64,000 nucleotides of DNA from positions 1-64,000 of the forward strand of contig JBOHAU010000019.1 in the NCBI GenBank assembly GCA_050698015.1. The letters are read 5' to 3'. The translations under genes were made by a program, and so were the position numbers. The stretch comes from JACDAN01 sp050698015. Lineage in GTDB: Bacteria > Actinomycetota > Thermoleophilia > Gaiellales > Gaiellaceae. Every line of letters starts with the position of its first letter. Within the stretch, counting starts at the first letter, position 1. The notes under the pieces were generated by a model that ran no database searches, had not been told where the DNA came from, and was given only the letters and a program-made list of their open reading frames with translations. Below are positions 24,850-33,150 of this stretch, in pieces.

Positions 24850-25757
24850 GCACGGACGAGGTCTCCGAGCTCTGGGGGCGAAAGGCCCGCGAGAAGGTCG
24901 AGGACGAGGACTGGAGCCGCTTCTACTGGCAATCGAATCCGCTCACGCTCCGTCACATCAACCGCCTACTGACCGGCGACGAGGCGGAAGGCTGGCTGAC
25001 GTTCACCAAGCGGCGCTTCGTTCCTGAAACCCTCGAGCGAGGTCTGAGCCTCGGATGTGGCCATGGCCCGGTCGAGCGGGACGCAATGGCTCTAGGCATC
25101 TGCAGGACCTTCGATGCCTTCGACATCTCGGAGGAAGCGGTCGAGGTCGCGCGCAGCGAAGCCGAACGGGCGGGCCTCGGCGACCGCATCGAGTATCGGC
25201 GCGCCGACCTCAACACGGTCGAGCTCGGCCGTGATTGCTACGACATCGCGTTCGCGATCCAGGTGCTGCACCACATCGACGCACTAGAGCATCTCCTCGA
25301 TCAGGTCGCGGCCTCACTGCGTCCGGAGGGCCTGTTCGTCGTCAACGAGTACGTCGGCCCGCCGCGGTTTCAGCTCCTCGGCAAGACGCGCGACGTCATG
25401 AACCGTGTCCTCGACGTGGTGCCCGAGGAGTACAAGACCAATCCCCGTGACGGGAGCGTTCGCGGGCCGATGGAGCGCGCTGCTCCCGAAGACATCGTGG
25501 CAGTCGATCCCTCGGAGGCGATCCGCTCCGACGAGATCCCCGAGCTGCTCCGCTCGCGCTTCGACGTCCTCTACGAAGCCGACTTCGGCGGCACTGTCCT
25601 CCAGTTCCTGCTCGCGGACATCGTCGCTAACTTCGACGAGGCGGACGCGAGAGACGTCGCGCTCCTCGACCTCATCTGCCTGATCGAGGAACTGCTGATC
25701 GCCGAGCGCGTCCTGCCGAGCGACTTCGCGTACTACGTGCTCAGGCCGCGGCGCTGA
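24846..25757 (+). CDS. SAM-dependent methyltransferase (303 aa)
   Basis: Class I methyltransferase: motif I LSLGCGHGPVERDAMAL near residue 66, acidic DAFDISEEAVEVAR, FAIQVLHHIDALEHLL and EGLFVVNEYVG. A ~60-residue helical N-terminus and a ~100-residue C-terminal helical extension flank the core. It is translationally coupled to the GT-C gene (ATGA), suggesting that it acts on the same glycan. The last 17 bases overlap the convergent gene at 25741. Confidence 0.88.
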   Translation: MSTDEVSELWGRKAREKVEDEDWSRFYWQSNPLTLRHINRLLTGDEAEGWLTFTKRRFVPETLERGLSLGCGHGPVERDAMALGICRTFDAFDISEEAVEVARSEAERAGLGDRIEYRRADLNTVELGRDCYDIAFAIQVLHHIDALEHLLDQVAASLRPEGLFVVNEYVGPPRFQLLGKTRDVMNRVLDVVPEEYKTNPRDGSVRGPMERAAPEDIVAVDPSEAIRSDEIPELLRSRFDVLYEADFGGTVLQFLLADIVANFDEADARDVALLDLICLIEELLIAERVLPSDFAYYVLRPRR

Positions 25758-27690
25758 CCGCGAACCCGGGAGGCGGTGCGACGCCCACTTCCGTGAATGC
25801 CTTGACGATCGTCGCACGGAAGCGGTCGCGGCCGAAGCGCTCTGTCGCGATCTGGAGCAGCTGCACCTGGACGTCCCGCCAGAGGTCGGCGTCCTGGTAG
25901 AGGTCGAACGCGAGGCGCGCAAGCTCGGCGGGGTCGTCGGCGACGACGACATCCTCCAGGCCCTTGAGGCCGAGCCCTTCCGCCCCTATTGGGGTCGTCA
26001 CGAACGGGAGACCGGCAGCCATCGTGTCGATGAGCTTCAGCTTGATCCCTGCGCCGACCGGGAGCGGGTGGATGTGGACGCGTGCGCGGGCTAGATGATC
26101 GACGGGATCCGGGACGAAGCCGACGACCGAGACGTTACGGCGGTGTAGGTCCCGGACGCGCTGGGTCGGATTCGCTCCGATGATCTCGAGGTCGAGCTCG
26201 GGCAGCTGCTCCCACATCAGCGGCATGACGTCCTCGACGAGGCGGACCGCGGCCTGCTCGTTCGGTCCGTCCGGCCCGGCGAGGAAGCCGCCGAAGAAGA
26301 CGACACCTTCTCGTTCGTCGAACGCCGGCGGCGACTGGAGCGGCGTCGCATAGCCGGGGAGCACGAAGACGGGGACATCGGTCAAGTCACGCGCGAAACG
26401 TGCCTCCTCCTCCGAGACGCAGAAGACGACGTCGGCGCTCTCGACGCCAGTCCGCTCAAGTTTGCGCAACCAGCGCAGTGCCTCCAAGTCGTCGCCCGCC
26501 TGCTCGAGCCGTCGGAACGCCAGCGCCTCGATGTCGTAGATCCGCCGCGCCTGTGGTTGCGTCCGGCGCAGGTGGGACTCGAAGCGGTCGATGTTCGAGG
26601 CGCGACTGACGAGAACGACGGAGTAGTGGAACCGCCGCTCCTCGAACCAGCGGTCGAACCGCTCGTCTGCGTACGCCACCTCGATTCCACGGTCGAGGAG
26701 CGGCGGCGCGTACCGCGCGGCGTTCATCGGGTCGGCGGCGTATAGGGTCAGGCGGGCGCCCGGCCACAGGTCGGCGAGTGCGTCGAGGAGTTTCGCCATC
26801 CGCGGGTCGCCCGAGCCGCGGTCGTGGTGCGGAACGCGGTCGTCGATGACGAGGATACGCTCGAGGCACTCTGCATCGCGTACGGCGAGCCGGAGCCGTC
26901 GATCGTCGAAGACGTTCGCCAGTGGCGCACGCTGCTCGAGGCGCTCCCGCCACCGTTCTGCGAAGAAGCCGCGATTCGCAATTGCGAGGGCGTTCGCTCT
27001 CGGGCTTCCACCGCCACGCCGGTGGATCACCTGCGATCGGGGCTCGACGACGGTCACGAAGCCGCGTTCTCGGATCTTGAAGCAGAAATCTGCGTCCTCG
27101 TAGTACGCCGGTGAGTACGCTGGGTCGAAGCCTCCGACCTCGCGAAACAGGTCTCGCCGGACGACGAGGCACGCTGCTGAGCCGAAGTCGACGACCCGGC
27201 GAAATCGATTCTCGTACTTCTCAGGGTCGTCGCCGTCGCCGATCGGGATCGGTCCGCCCTTCGAATCGAGCACTGAGCCCGCTTCCTGAATCCGCCCGTC
27301 GGGGTGCAGGAAGAGCGGCACCACGGCGCCTACCGACGTATCGCGCTCGAGCGTCTCGACCAGCGGTGCGAGCCAACTCGGTTCCACGAACGCATCGGCG
27401 TTCAGGAAACAGAGGTACTTGCCGCTCGCGAGGTCGGCACCCTGGTTCGACGCGCGTGCAAAGCCCTCGTTGTGCTCGTTTCTAACGAGGACGGCACCTT
27501 GAACCTCCGCCTCGACGAGGTCTCCTGCGCCGTCAGGGGAAGCGTTGTCGACGACGATCAGCTCGTAGCACGGGTCCGTGTTCGCGATCAGCTTCCCGAT
27601 CGCCTCGCTCACGGTCGCGCCCCCCCCGTACGTCACCATCACGCACGAGACGAGCGGGTCCGGGGGCTCAGGGAGAACGAGCTGCGTCAC
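25741..27690 (-). CDS. Bifunctional GT2-GT4 glycosyltransferase fusion (649 aa)
   Basis: Two complete catalytic modules lie in one frame. Residues about 10-275 are GT2: SCVMVTYGGGATVSEAI, IVVDNASPDGAGD, CFLNADAFVEPSW, YYEDADFCFKIRERG. Residues about 285-640 are GT-B: ILVIDDRVPHHDRGSGDPR, VVFFGGFLAGPDGPNEQAA and the GT4-like HPLPVGAGIKLKLIDTMAAG, where the usual first glutamate of E-x7-E is not obvious. Such fusions can add two successive sugars. It is last in the minus-strand operon 31086-25741 and starts inside the preceding gene (23-base overlap). Sugars unknown. Confidence 0.9.
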   Translation of the reverse strand: MTQLVLPEPPDPLVSCVMVTYGGGATVSEAIGKLIANTDPCYELIVVDNASPDGAGDLVEAEVQGAVLVRNEHNEGFARASNQGADLASGKYLCFLNADAFVEPSWLAPLVETLERDTSVGAVVPLFLHPDGRIQEAGSVLDSKGGPIPIGDGDDPEKYENRFRRVVDFGSAACLVVRRDLFREVGGFDPAYSPAYYEDADFCFKIRERGFVTVVEPRSQVIHRRGGGSPRANALAIANRGFFAERWRERLEQRAPLANVFDDRRLRLAVRDAECLERILVIDDRVPHHDRGSGDPRMAKLLDALADLWPGARLTLYAADPMNAARYAPPLLDRGIEVAYADERFDRWFEERRFHYSVVLVSRASNIDRFESHLRRTQPQARRIYDIEALAFRRLEQAGDDLEALRWLRKLERTGVESADVVFCVSEEEARFARDLTDVPVFVLPGYATPLQSPPAFDEREGVVFFGGFLAGPDGPNEQAAVRLVEDVMPLMWEQLPELDLEIIGANPTQRVRDLHRRNVSVVGFVPDPVDHLARARVHIHPLPVGAGIKLKLIDTMAAGLPFVTTPIGAEGLGLKGLEDVVVADDPAELARLAFDLYQDADLWRDVQVQLLQIATERFGRDRFRATIVKAFTEVGVAPPPGFAVSAAA

Positions 27691-28795
27691 GACGTCTGAA
27701 GGCCGCCCGAAGACTCCGAATCGGAGCGGTGTAGCGGAACGTTCGGGAGCCGTGGATCCTTGCTAGCTGAGCTTCGAGCTCGCCGACGCGCCGCTCGAAC
27801 TCCTCCATGACGCCCTTCCGCCACTCGACCTCCTCTTTGAGGCGCGAGATCTCCCCCTGTGCGTCCTCGAGGCGGTCAGCGAAGGCCAGCCGCTCCTTGA
27901 TGAGATGCCGCGCCTGCGCCACGTGAGCCTTCCGCAGAAGATCGAGCTCCGACCGCTCGCGATCGAGCTCTGCCTGAAGCGCCGCGACTTCGCTGCGGGC
28001 GTGCTCGCCGGCCTGCTGGATCTCCGCCTCCGTTTCACGGAAACGGTTGCGCAGCTCGCCGAGCTGCGACGCGGCCTCTGACGGCGCCGCGCGGACGACG
28101 AACTGGTACGTCGTCAGCTCTGGGTCGGATCCGAGCCAGGCGCCCACCGCGTCGGGAATGTCCGGAGGGGGCGTGATCTCGGCGTCCTGCGGATCGACCC
28201 GCCGGCGGCGCCACGTCGAGACGACGAACCCCGCAGATTCGAAAAGGTCGACGATGCTCGCCCGCGTGAAGAATCGCAGGTGCGTGTCGTCGAGGAGACC
28301 GAGGTCCCGGTAGCGGAACTCACCGCCGAGGAGCGCCAGCCGGACGCTGATGTGTGCGACGTTTGGAATCGAGGCGACGACCGAGCCGCCATCGGCAACG
28401 AACGGCCGAACGCGCCGGAGGATGGCGGTGGGGTCGCGGAGATGCTCGAGCACGTCGGCGAAGAGCACGGCGTCGAAGCGTTCCTCGCCGAGGTGCTCGC
28501 CGAGGTCGAGCGTCTCGGCGTCGCCGACAATGACGCGGTCGCAGTACGCGCTCGCCTGGGCGGCCGCCTCGGGATCTATCTCGATTCCAGTCACGCGGGC
28601 GCCTCGCCTTTCGGTGAGAACACGGCTCATGTACCCCGTCGCGCAACCGAATTCGAGGACTGACGAATGCTCGGGGACGAACTCGACGACGAGATTGTGC
28701 GTCGATCCGGGGGAGTCGTCGTAGCGTGTGTACTTAGACTCCGGGCCGTCCGTCTCGGCCGCCGCGGCAGCACGCTTGTCATCCGTCGTCGCCAC
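27668..28795 (-). CDS. Methyltransferase with long C-terminal coiled coil (375 aa)
   Basis: Residues about 25-220 form a class I SAM methyltransferase: VLEFGCATGYMSRVL, GIEIDPEAAAQAS, FADVLEHLRDPTAIL, GSVVASIPNVAHI. Residues about 245-350 are a long, highly charged heptad-rich coiled coil, ending in the basic RTFRYTAPIRSLRAAFRRR typical of membrane-associated glycan enzymes. The layout resembles WbdD-type chain terminators, which cap an O-antigen and measure its length with a coiled coil. The GTG at 28795 overlaps the upstream gene by 17 bases. The capping role is inferred, helped by the nearby Wzm/Wzt exporter. Confidence 0.87.
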   Translation of the reverse strand: MATTDDKRAAAAAETDGPESKYTRYDDSPGSTHNLVVEFVPEHSSVLEFGCATGYMSRVLTERRGARVTGIEIDPEAAAQASAYCDRVIVGDAETLDLGEHLGEERFDAVLFADVLEHLRDPTAILRRVRPFVADGGSVVASIPNVAHISVRLALLGGEFRYRDLGLLDDTHLRFFTRASIVDLFESAGFVVSTWRRRRVDPQDAEITPPPDIPDAVGAWLGSDPELTTYQFVVRAAPSEAASQLGELRNRFRETEAEIQQAGEHARSEVAALQAELDRERSELDLLRKAHVAQARHLIKERLAFADRLEDAQGEISRLKEEVEWRKGVMEEFERRVGELEAQLARIHGSRTFRYTAPIRSLRAAFRRRDAARSP

Positions 28796-29885
28796 GGGCG
28801 GATGGTACGCGCTGGCAGTTTCGATAGGCTCGCAGGACGGCCTCGCCCTGTGCCCTCGCGGTGAAACGGCGTGCATGCTCCTGCCCCTGGGAGACGAGTG
28901 AGGGACGCTCGGCGAGTGCCTGCTCGATCCCTGAGGCGATCGCCTCCGCGCTTTCGGGGGCTGCGCGAACCGCAGCGTCACCGCTGGCCTCGTCGAGTGA
29001 CGCATGAGCGGAAGCGACAACGGGTGTGCCACAGGCCATAGCCTCGACGATCGGCATCCCGAATCCCTCGAAGCGCGAGGGATAGGCGAAGACCGCGGCT
29101 CCCCGGTAGAGCGCCGCGAGCTCCTCGTCGTCCACGTACCCGAGCGGGAGGACGCCCTGAGCCCCGAGCTGGGGCCCCTGCCAACCAGGGGCTCCAACGA
29201 CCGCGAGTCGCAGTTCCGGCCGGCGGGCACGCACGAGCGTCATCGCGTCGAGGAGGGTCTCGAGATTCTTCCGCCGCTCGAGCGTCGCGACGGTGAGGAC
29301 GTAGTGACCGCCCATGTCGCGGGACGGGCCATCGGGCCCGAACGCCGGGCCGACGGCCGGATGGGCGACGTTGATCCGCTCGCGTGGGAAGCCGAGCAGC
29401 TCGACGACATCTCTCGCCGTGAACTCCGAGTTGACAACGATTATGTCGCACGTTGCCGCTGCGTGCGCGTACTTCCGAGAGTGCATGCGAAGGGTCTGCG
29501 GGTGCACCCAATCCGGGTGGCGTAGCGGGAAGAGGTCGTGGATCGTCGTCGCGCGGACGCCGGCGCGCTGCGGCGGATACATCCAGTCGGAGAAGTGGAA
29601 GACGTCGAGCGGCCCTGCGAGCCACTCGACCGGCCCCCTGCCCAGTCGGCTCCACGCCGTCCGCCAGTAGTGCGACTTCGGCGGGACGACGACGAGCCGT
29701 CTCTGCACGGGAACGCCCTCCAGCGCCTGCTTGATTCGACGCTTGCCTGGCGGCGCAACCAGTGAGAAGGCCACGATCTCCTGCTCCGAGCCCGCTTCGG
29801 CGAGCCCTCTGAGCATGCCGAGCACGTAGTTGCCGATCCCGGTTCGCGGCAGCGCTAGCGGCGTGACGTCCACGACGACCCGCAC
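28779..29885 (-). CDS. Glycosyltransferase family 4 (368 aa)
   Basis: GT-B transferase opening with VRVVVDVTPLALPRTGIGNY (acceptor loop), then TIHDLFPLRHPDW, and in the donor half VLTVATLERRKNLETLLDA and SRFEGFGMPIVEAMACG with the E-x7-E pair. The opening is shared by mannosyl- and rhamnosyl-type GT4 enzymes, and by the gene at 41619. The GTG at 29885 directly precedes the first beta strand; the longer open frame runs antisense through the gene upstream. It follows that gene by 4 bases. Confidence 0.9.
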   Translation of the reverse strand: MRVVVDVTPLALPRTGIGNYVLGMLRGLAEAGSEQEIVAFSLVAPPGKRRIKQALEGVPVQRRLVVVPPKSHYWRTAWSRLGRGPVEWLAGPLDVFHFSDWMYPPQRAGVRATTIHDLFPLRHPDWVHPQTLRMHSRKYAHAAATCDIIVVNSEFTARDVVELLGFPRERINVAHPAVGPAFGPDGPSRDMGGHYVLTVATLERRKNLETLLDAMTLVRARRPELRLAVVGAPGWQGPQLGAQGVLPLGYVDDEELAALYRGAAVFAYPSRFEGFGMPIVEAMACGTPVVASAHASLDEASGDAAVRAAPESAEAIASGIEQALAERPSLVSQGQEHARRFTARAQGEAVLRAYRNCQRVPSARGDDG

Positions 29886-29889
29886 AGCG

Positions 29890-31086
29890 TCAGTCCGGGT
29901 GCGGCAGCGGCACCACGAGCGGGCTCGAGCCGTAGTCGGCGAACCAGGCGATCCCCTCGCGAACGAGATCGATGCCGAGCTCGACGTCGCCCTCGACGGC
30001 TGCGCGTGAAAGGCGCACCTCGACCTCGACCGACTCGTCGTTGGAGAGTGAGCGAGGCAAGGGTTGGCGGGGAAGCTCGACCCGGTGTCCATCCACGCCC
30101 CGGACATATGGGCCGACGGTCACCGACCCGGCCGGGAACGCCGGCCGGACCCCGGCGGGCCAGTAGCACCTGCCTTCGTTCGTGACGGTGACCCGAAGGG
30201 CGAGCTCTCCGTCGGAGATTTGCCACCCGCCGTCGGTCCGAATCTGGGCGCGGAAGGCCTCTTGCGAGCCGTCGGCTCGGATCGGATTGTCCGCAACGAC
30301 GGTGTTCATCGGCGGGCTCACGAGCCGCTCCTCGATCCGTCTGAGCTCGTGCGCTGCCTCCGAGACGTCAAGGAGCTCATCGACGGCCGCGAAGCGCCGC
30401 ACCGCGGTGAAGCCCGCCTCGCGCAGGACGGCAACGAGGTAGTCGGCGTCGAACGGAGACTCCAGCGTCCCGTACTCCTCCATCTCTGCAATCAGCTCGC
30501 GCTCCCCCTCGGAGCCGGGGGAGGGACGGACGCCTTCATGGATGAAGATTCGCCCCCCCGGGACGAGCGAGCGCCGGATGACTCGCAGCGTCTCCAGCTC
30601 GTCATCGAAGTGGTGCATGGCATCGTAGAGAACCGCGGCGTCGAAGCGAGCGGTCCACGGCAGCTTGAGGACGGGCATGGCGTGGAACTCGGCCAACGCC
30701 TCGATGCCCGGGCCAATCGGTCGGCCGATCGCTTCGACCCGCTCACGGGCGATCTCGACCATGTCCTCGGAAACGTCGACACCCGTCACGCTGTAGCCGC
30801 ACCGGGCGAGAAACTCGCTTAGCCATCCGGGGCCGCAGCCGACGTCGAGCACTTGCGCCCGAAGGGGCAGCTGGAGACGCTCGACGATGTGTGCGAACGT
30901 CCGAACACACTCGAAAAGCTCGTGGCTCGGCACGACGCTGAACGGCTTCGTGCGGAGCCAGAGCTCGCGCTCGGCTCCGAGGCGCTCGACGTACCGGCGG
31001 TGGCCCTCCGCATAGTCCTGCCCGAGGCTGGGCAGGCGTCGGGCCTCGGACCGCGGCGGTTGGCGGCGCCTTAACGGCCACCTCAC
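29890..31086 (-). CDS. Methyltransferase with C-terminal beta-rich domain (398 aa)
   Basis: Residues about 55-250 are a class I SAM methyltransferase (VLDVGCGPGWLSEFLARCGY, GVDVSEDMVEIAR, LYDAMHHFDDELETL, GGRIFIHEGVRP). Residues about 285-395 form a beta-strand-rich domain (LRVTVTNEGRCYWPAG to GIDLVREGIAWFADYG) of the type found appended to glycan enzymes and ABC exporters, probably a carbohydrate-binding or Ig-like fold. It heads the operon 31086-25741 and is divergent from wzm with only 26 bases between starts. Capping or decorating the exported glycan is inferred. Confidence 0.87.
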   Translation of the reverse strand: MRWPLRRRQPPRSEARRLPSLGQDYAEGHRRYVERLGAERELWLRTKPFSVVPSHELFECVRTFAHIVERLQLPLRAQVLDVGCGPGWLSEFLARCGYSVTGVDVSEDMVEIARERVEAIGRPIGPGIEALAEFHAMPVLKLPWTARFDAAVLYDAMHHFDDELETLRVIRRSLVPGGRIFIHEGVRPSPGSEGERELIAEMEEYGTLESPFDADYLVAVLREAGFTAVRRFAAVDELLDVSEAAHELRRIEERLVSPPMNTVVADNPIRADGSQEAFRAQIRTDGGWQISDGELALRVTVTNEGRCYWPAGVRPAFPAGSVTVGPYVRGVDGHRVELPRQPLPRSLSNDESVEVEVRLSRAAVEGDVELGIDLVREGIAWFADYGSSPLVVPLPHPD

Positions 31087-31117
31087 AGGTGCACACCTAC
31101 ACTTGCGGCGCTGTGAG
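31082..31117. promoter_or_regulatory. Inverted repeat spanning the divergent starts of the 29890 gene and wzm
   Basis: CTCACAG (31082-31088) and CTGTGAG (31111-31117) form a perfect 7-base inverted repeat with a 22-base spacer. It covers the GTG of the minus-strand gene and the GTG of wzm. A second small dyad, AGGTG-CA-CACCT, lies at 31087-31098. Either could be a shared operator; this is speculative. Confidence 0.3.
31098..31103 (+). promoter_or_regulatory. Candidate -10 element, TACACT, of wzm
   Basis: TACACT lies 9 bases before the GTG start at 31113, consistent with a leaderless transcript. It supports GTG 31113 over the in-frame GTG at 31089, which lies upstream of it. Confidence 0.4.
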
Positions 31118-31907
31118 CCTCTACGCCGACGTCGTCCGCTATCCCGACCTGTTCCTGAACATCTTCCGGCGCGAGCTGCACGGGAAGTACCGCGGATCCG
31201 TACTCGGTTTGGTCTGGAGCCTGATCAACCCGTTGGCGCTGATGGCGGTGTACACGCTCGTCTTTTCGGTCCTGCTGAAGGTGTTCACGGTCGATCACTA
31301 TCCGCTCTTCGTCCTTTCCGGGCTCGTCACGTGGGTCTTCTTCCAGTCCGCGGTGCAGATGTCGTGCTCGAGCCTCTTCGCCCAGCCGACGCTCGTGAAG
31401 CAGGTGAAGTTTCCGCGGCACATTCTGCCGCTGGCCATCGTCGCGACGAACGTCCTCACGTTGGGGGCAATGCTGGCGGTGGTCCTGGGCGCAAACCTGA
31501 TCCTCGTTCCGGAGACGAGGACGACGTTCTGGGCAGCGATCCCGCTCTTCCTGCCGCTGATCGCACTCGCGAGCGGCCTGTCGGTCGTCTTCGGCTACGT
31601 GACGGTCGTCTTTCGCGACGTCGAGCACCTGATGACGACGCTCTTTCTGCCGTGGTTCTTCCTAACGCCGGTCTTCTATTCGTTTGACCAACTCCCCGGC
31701 ATCGAAGGGAACGAGTGGGTGGGTGACCTCATCTACTACGTCAACTTCGTCGCTCCGTTCGTGGAGGGGATCAGAGACCCGCTCTTCTTCGGCGAGTTCC
31801 CCAAGCTCGGCGACGTCGTGTACATGGTGGTCGCGGGAATTGCAGCACTCGCGCTCGGCGTCCTCGCGGCGCGCCGGATCGACGATCAGGTCGCAGCGAG
31901 CCTCTAG
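31113..31907 (+). CDS. wzm: ABC-2 type polysaccharide exporter permease Wzm
   Basis: 264 residues with six hydrophobic segments. The N-terminal RELHGKYRGSVLGLVWSLINP is the signature amphipathic stretch of the O-antigen/teichoic acid ABC-2 permeases (Wzm/TagG), and FPWFFLTPVFYS-type sequence follows near residue 180. It pairs with Wzt to move a completed polyprenyl-linked glycan across the membrane. It lies 4 bases upstream of wzt. Start GTG 31113 chosen for the family-typical short N-terminus and the TACACT upstream. Confidence 0.92.
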   Translation: MSLYADVVRYPDLFLNIFRRELHGKYRGSVLGLVWSLINPLALMAVYTLVFSVLLKVFTVDHYPLFVLSGLVTWVFFQSAVQMSCSSLFAQPTLVKQVKFPRHILPLAIVATNVLTLGAMLAVVLGANLILVPETRTTFWAAIPLFLPLIALASGLSVVFGYVTVVFRDVEHLMTTLFLPWFFLTPVFYSFDQLPGIEGNEWVGDLIYYVNFVAPFVEGIRDPLFFGEFPKLGDVVYMVVAGIAALALGVLAARRIDDQVAASL

Positions 31908-31911
31908 CGCC

Positions 31912-33150
31912 ATGGAACCCGGCAAGATCGTCGCGGAGAACGTCAGCCGCCGCTTCAAGGTCTACCCGCAGCGGCACGTCACGCTCAAGGAGGCGATCGT
32001 GCGGCGGCGCCACCTTCGACCCGTCGAGGTCTGGGCCCTCCGCGACGTCTCGTTCGAGATCGACCCCGGCGAGTCGGTGGGGTTCATGGGCCGGAACGGC
32101 TCCGGCAAGACGACCCTCCTACGCGTCATCGCGGGTGTCTTCCGCCCGACGGTCGGCAGGCTCGCGGTCGACGGACGAGTCGGCTCGCTGCTGGAGCTCG
32201 GCGCCGGCTTCCACCACGACTTCACCGGCCGCGACAACATCTACCTCAGCGCCTCGATCTACGGAATCCGCAAGCAGGAGATCGACCGTCGGTTCGAGGA
32301 GATCGTCGAGTTCAGCGAGCTCGAGCGCTTCATCGACCTGCCGGTACGGACGTACTCCGCCGGAATGTACATGCGCCTGGGCTTTTCGATCGCCGTCAAC
32401 GTCGACGCGGACATCCTGCTGCTGGACGAGGTCTTCGCCGTCGGCGACGAGGCGTTCCAGCGGAAATGCGTCGACCGCATCCTCGACTTCAAGCGCCAGG
32501 GCAAGACGATCGCGTTCGTCTCGCACTCGGGTCCCGCCGTGGAGCGGATGTGCGATCGCGCGCTTCTTCTTCGCCAAGGTATCGTCGAGTACGACGGCGA
32601 GACAGGCGAGGCGATCCGCCGCTATCAGGAGCTGCTGGCCCACGAGGAGAATCCCGCCGAGCGCGCCGCCGGGCTGCGCGAATGGGGGACCGGCGAGGCG
32701 CGCGTGACCGACGTGCGGCTGGAGGGACCTGACGGCGAGGTTCGCGACGCCTTCATGCCGGGTGACTCCGTCGCCCTGCGGATGAACATGGAGTGTCGAG
32801 CCGCGATCGATCCGCCGCACGTGGCAATCGAGCTGCGCGACCTCTCCGGCGCGCTGCTCAGCCGTGCGGAGCGGAGCCTGGGCGAGCTCGGCTGGGGCGC
32901 CGACCTCGAGAACGCCGAGGTGAGTTTCGAGATCCAGCAGTTGCCGCTCGTCGAGGGACGGTTCCAGTTCAACATCTCGCTCGTGGACGCCGTCCATGAC
33001 CGGCGGTACCACAGCGTCGAGAAGGCGGCCGAGTTCTCGGTCATCCCGCAGGGCCACGCCCACGGGTTCGTGCTGCTGGAGGGCGACTGGTCGCTCGACC
33101 TGGCTTCGCAAGGCGCGAGGGCGCCGTCAGCCGCTCCGGACGCTTCGTGA
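31912..33150 (+). CDS. wzt: ABC exporter ATPase Wzt with C-terminal recognition domain (412 aa)
   Basis: Residues about 1-250 are the nucleotide-binding domain: Walker A GRNGSGKTTLL near residue 60, the signature RTYSAGMYMRLGFSIA, and Walker B DILLLDEVFAVGDEAFQ. Residues about 265-400 form an extra beta-rich domain (Wzt_C type) which in E. coli O9a-like systems recognises the capped end of the polymer. TagH-like proteins of Gram-positives lack this module, so chain-end recognition is implied. The 3' end overlaps the convergent gene at 33041 by 110 bases. Confidence 0.92.
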   Translation: MEPGKIVAENVSRRFKVYPQRHVTLKEAIVRRRHLRPVEVWALRDVSFEIDPGESVGFMGRNGSGKTTLLRVIAGVFRPTVGRLAVDGRVGSLLELGAGFHHDFTGRDNIYLSASIYGIRKQEIDRRFEEIVEFSELERFIDLPVRTYSAGMYMRLGFSIAVNVDADILLLDEVFAVGDEAFQRKCVDRILDFKRQGKTIAFVSHSGPAVERMCDRALLLRQGIVEYDGETGEAIRRYQELLAHEENPAERAAGLREWGTGEARVTDVRLEGPDGEVRDAFMPGDSVALRMNMECRAAIDPPHVAIELRDLSGALLSRAERSLGELGWGADLENAEVSFEIQQLPLVEGRFQFNISLVDAVHDRRYHSVEKAAEFSVIPQGHAHGFVLLEGDWSLDLASQGARAPSAAPDAS

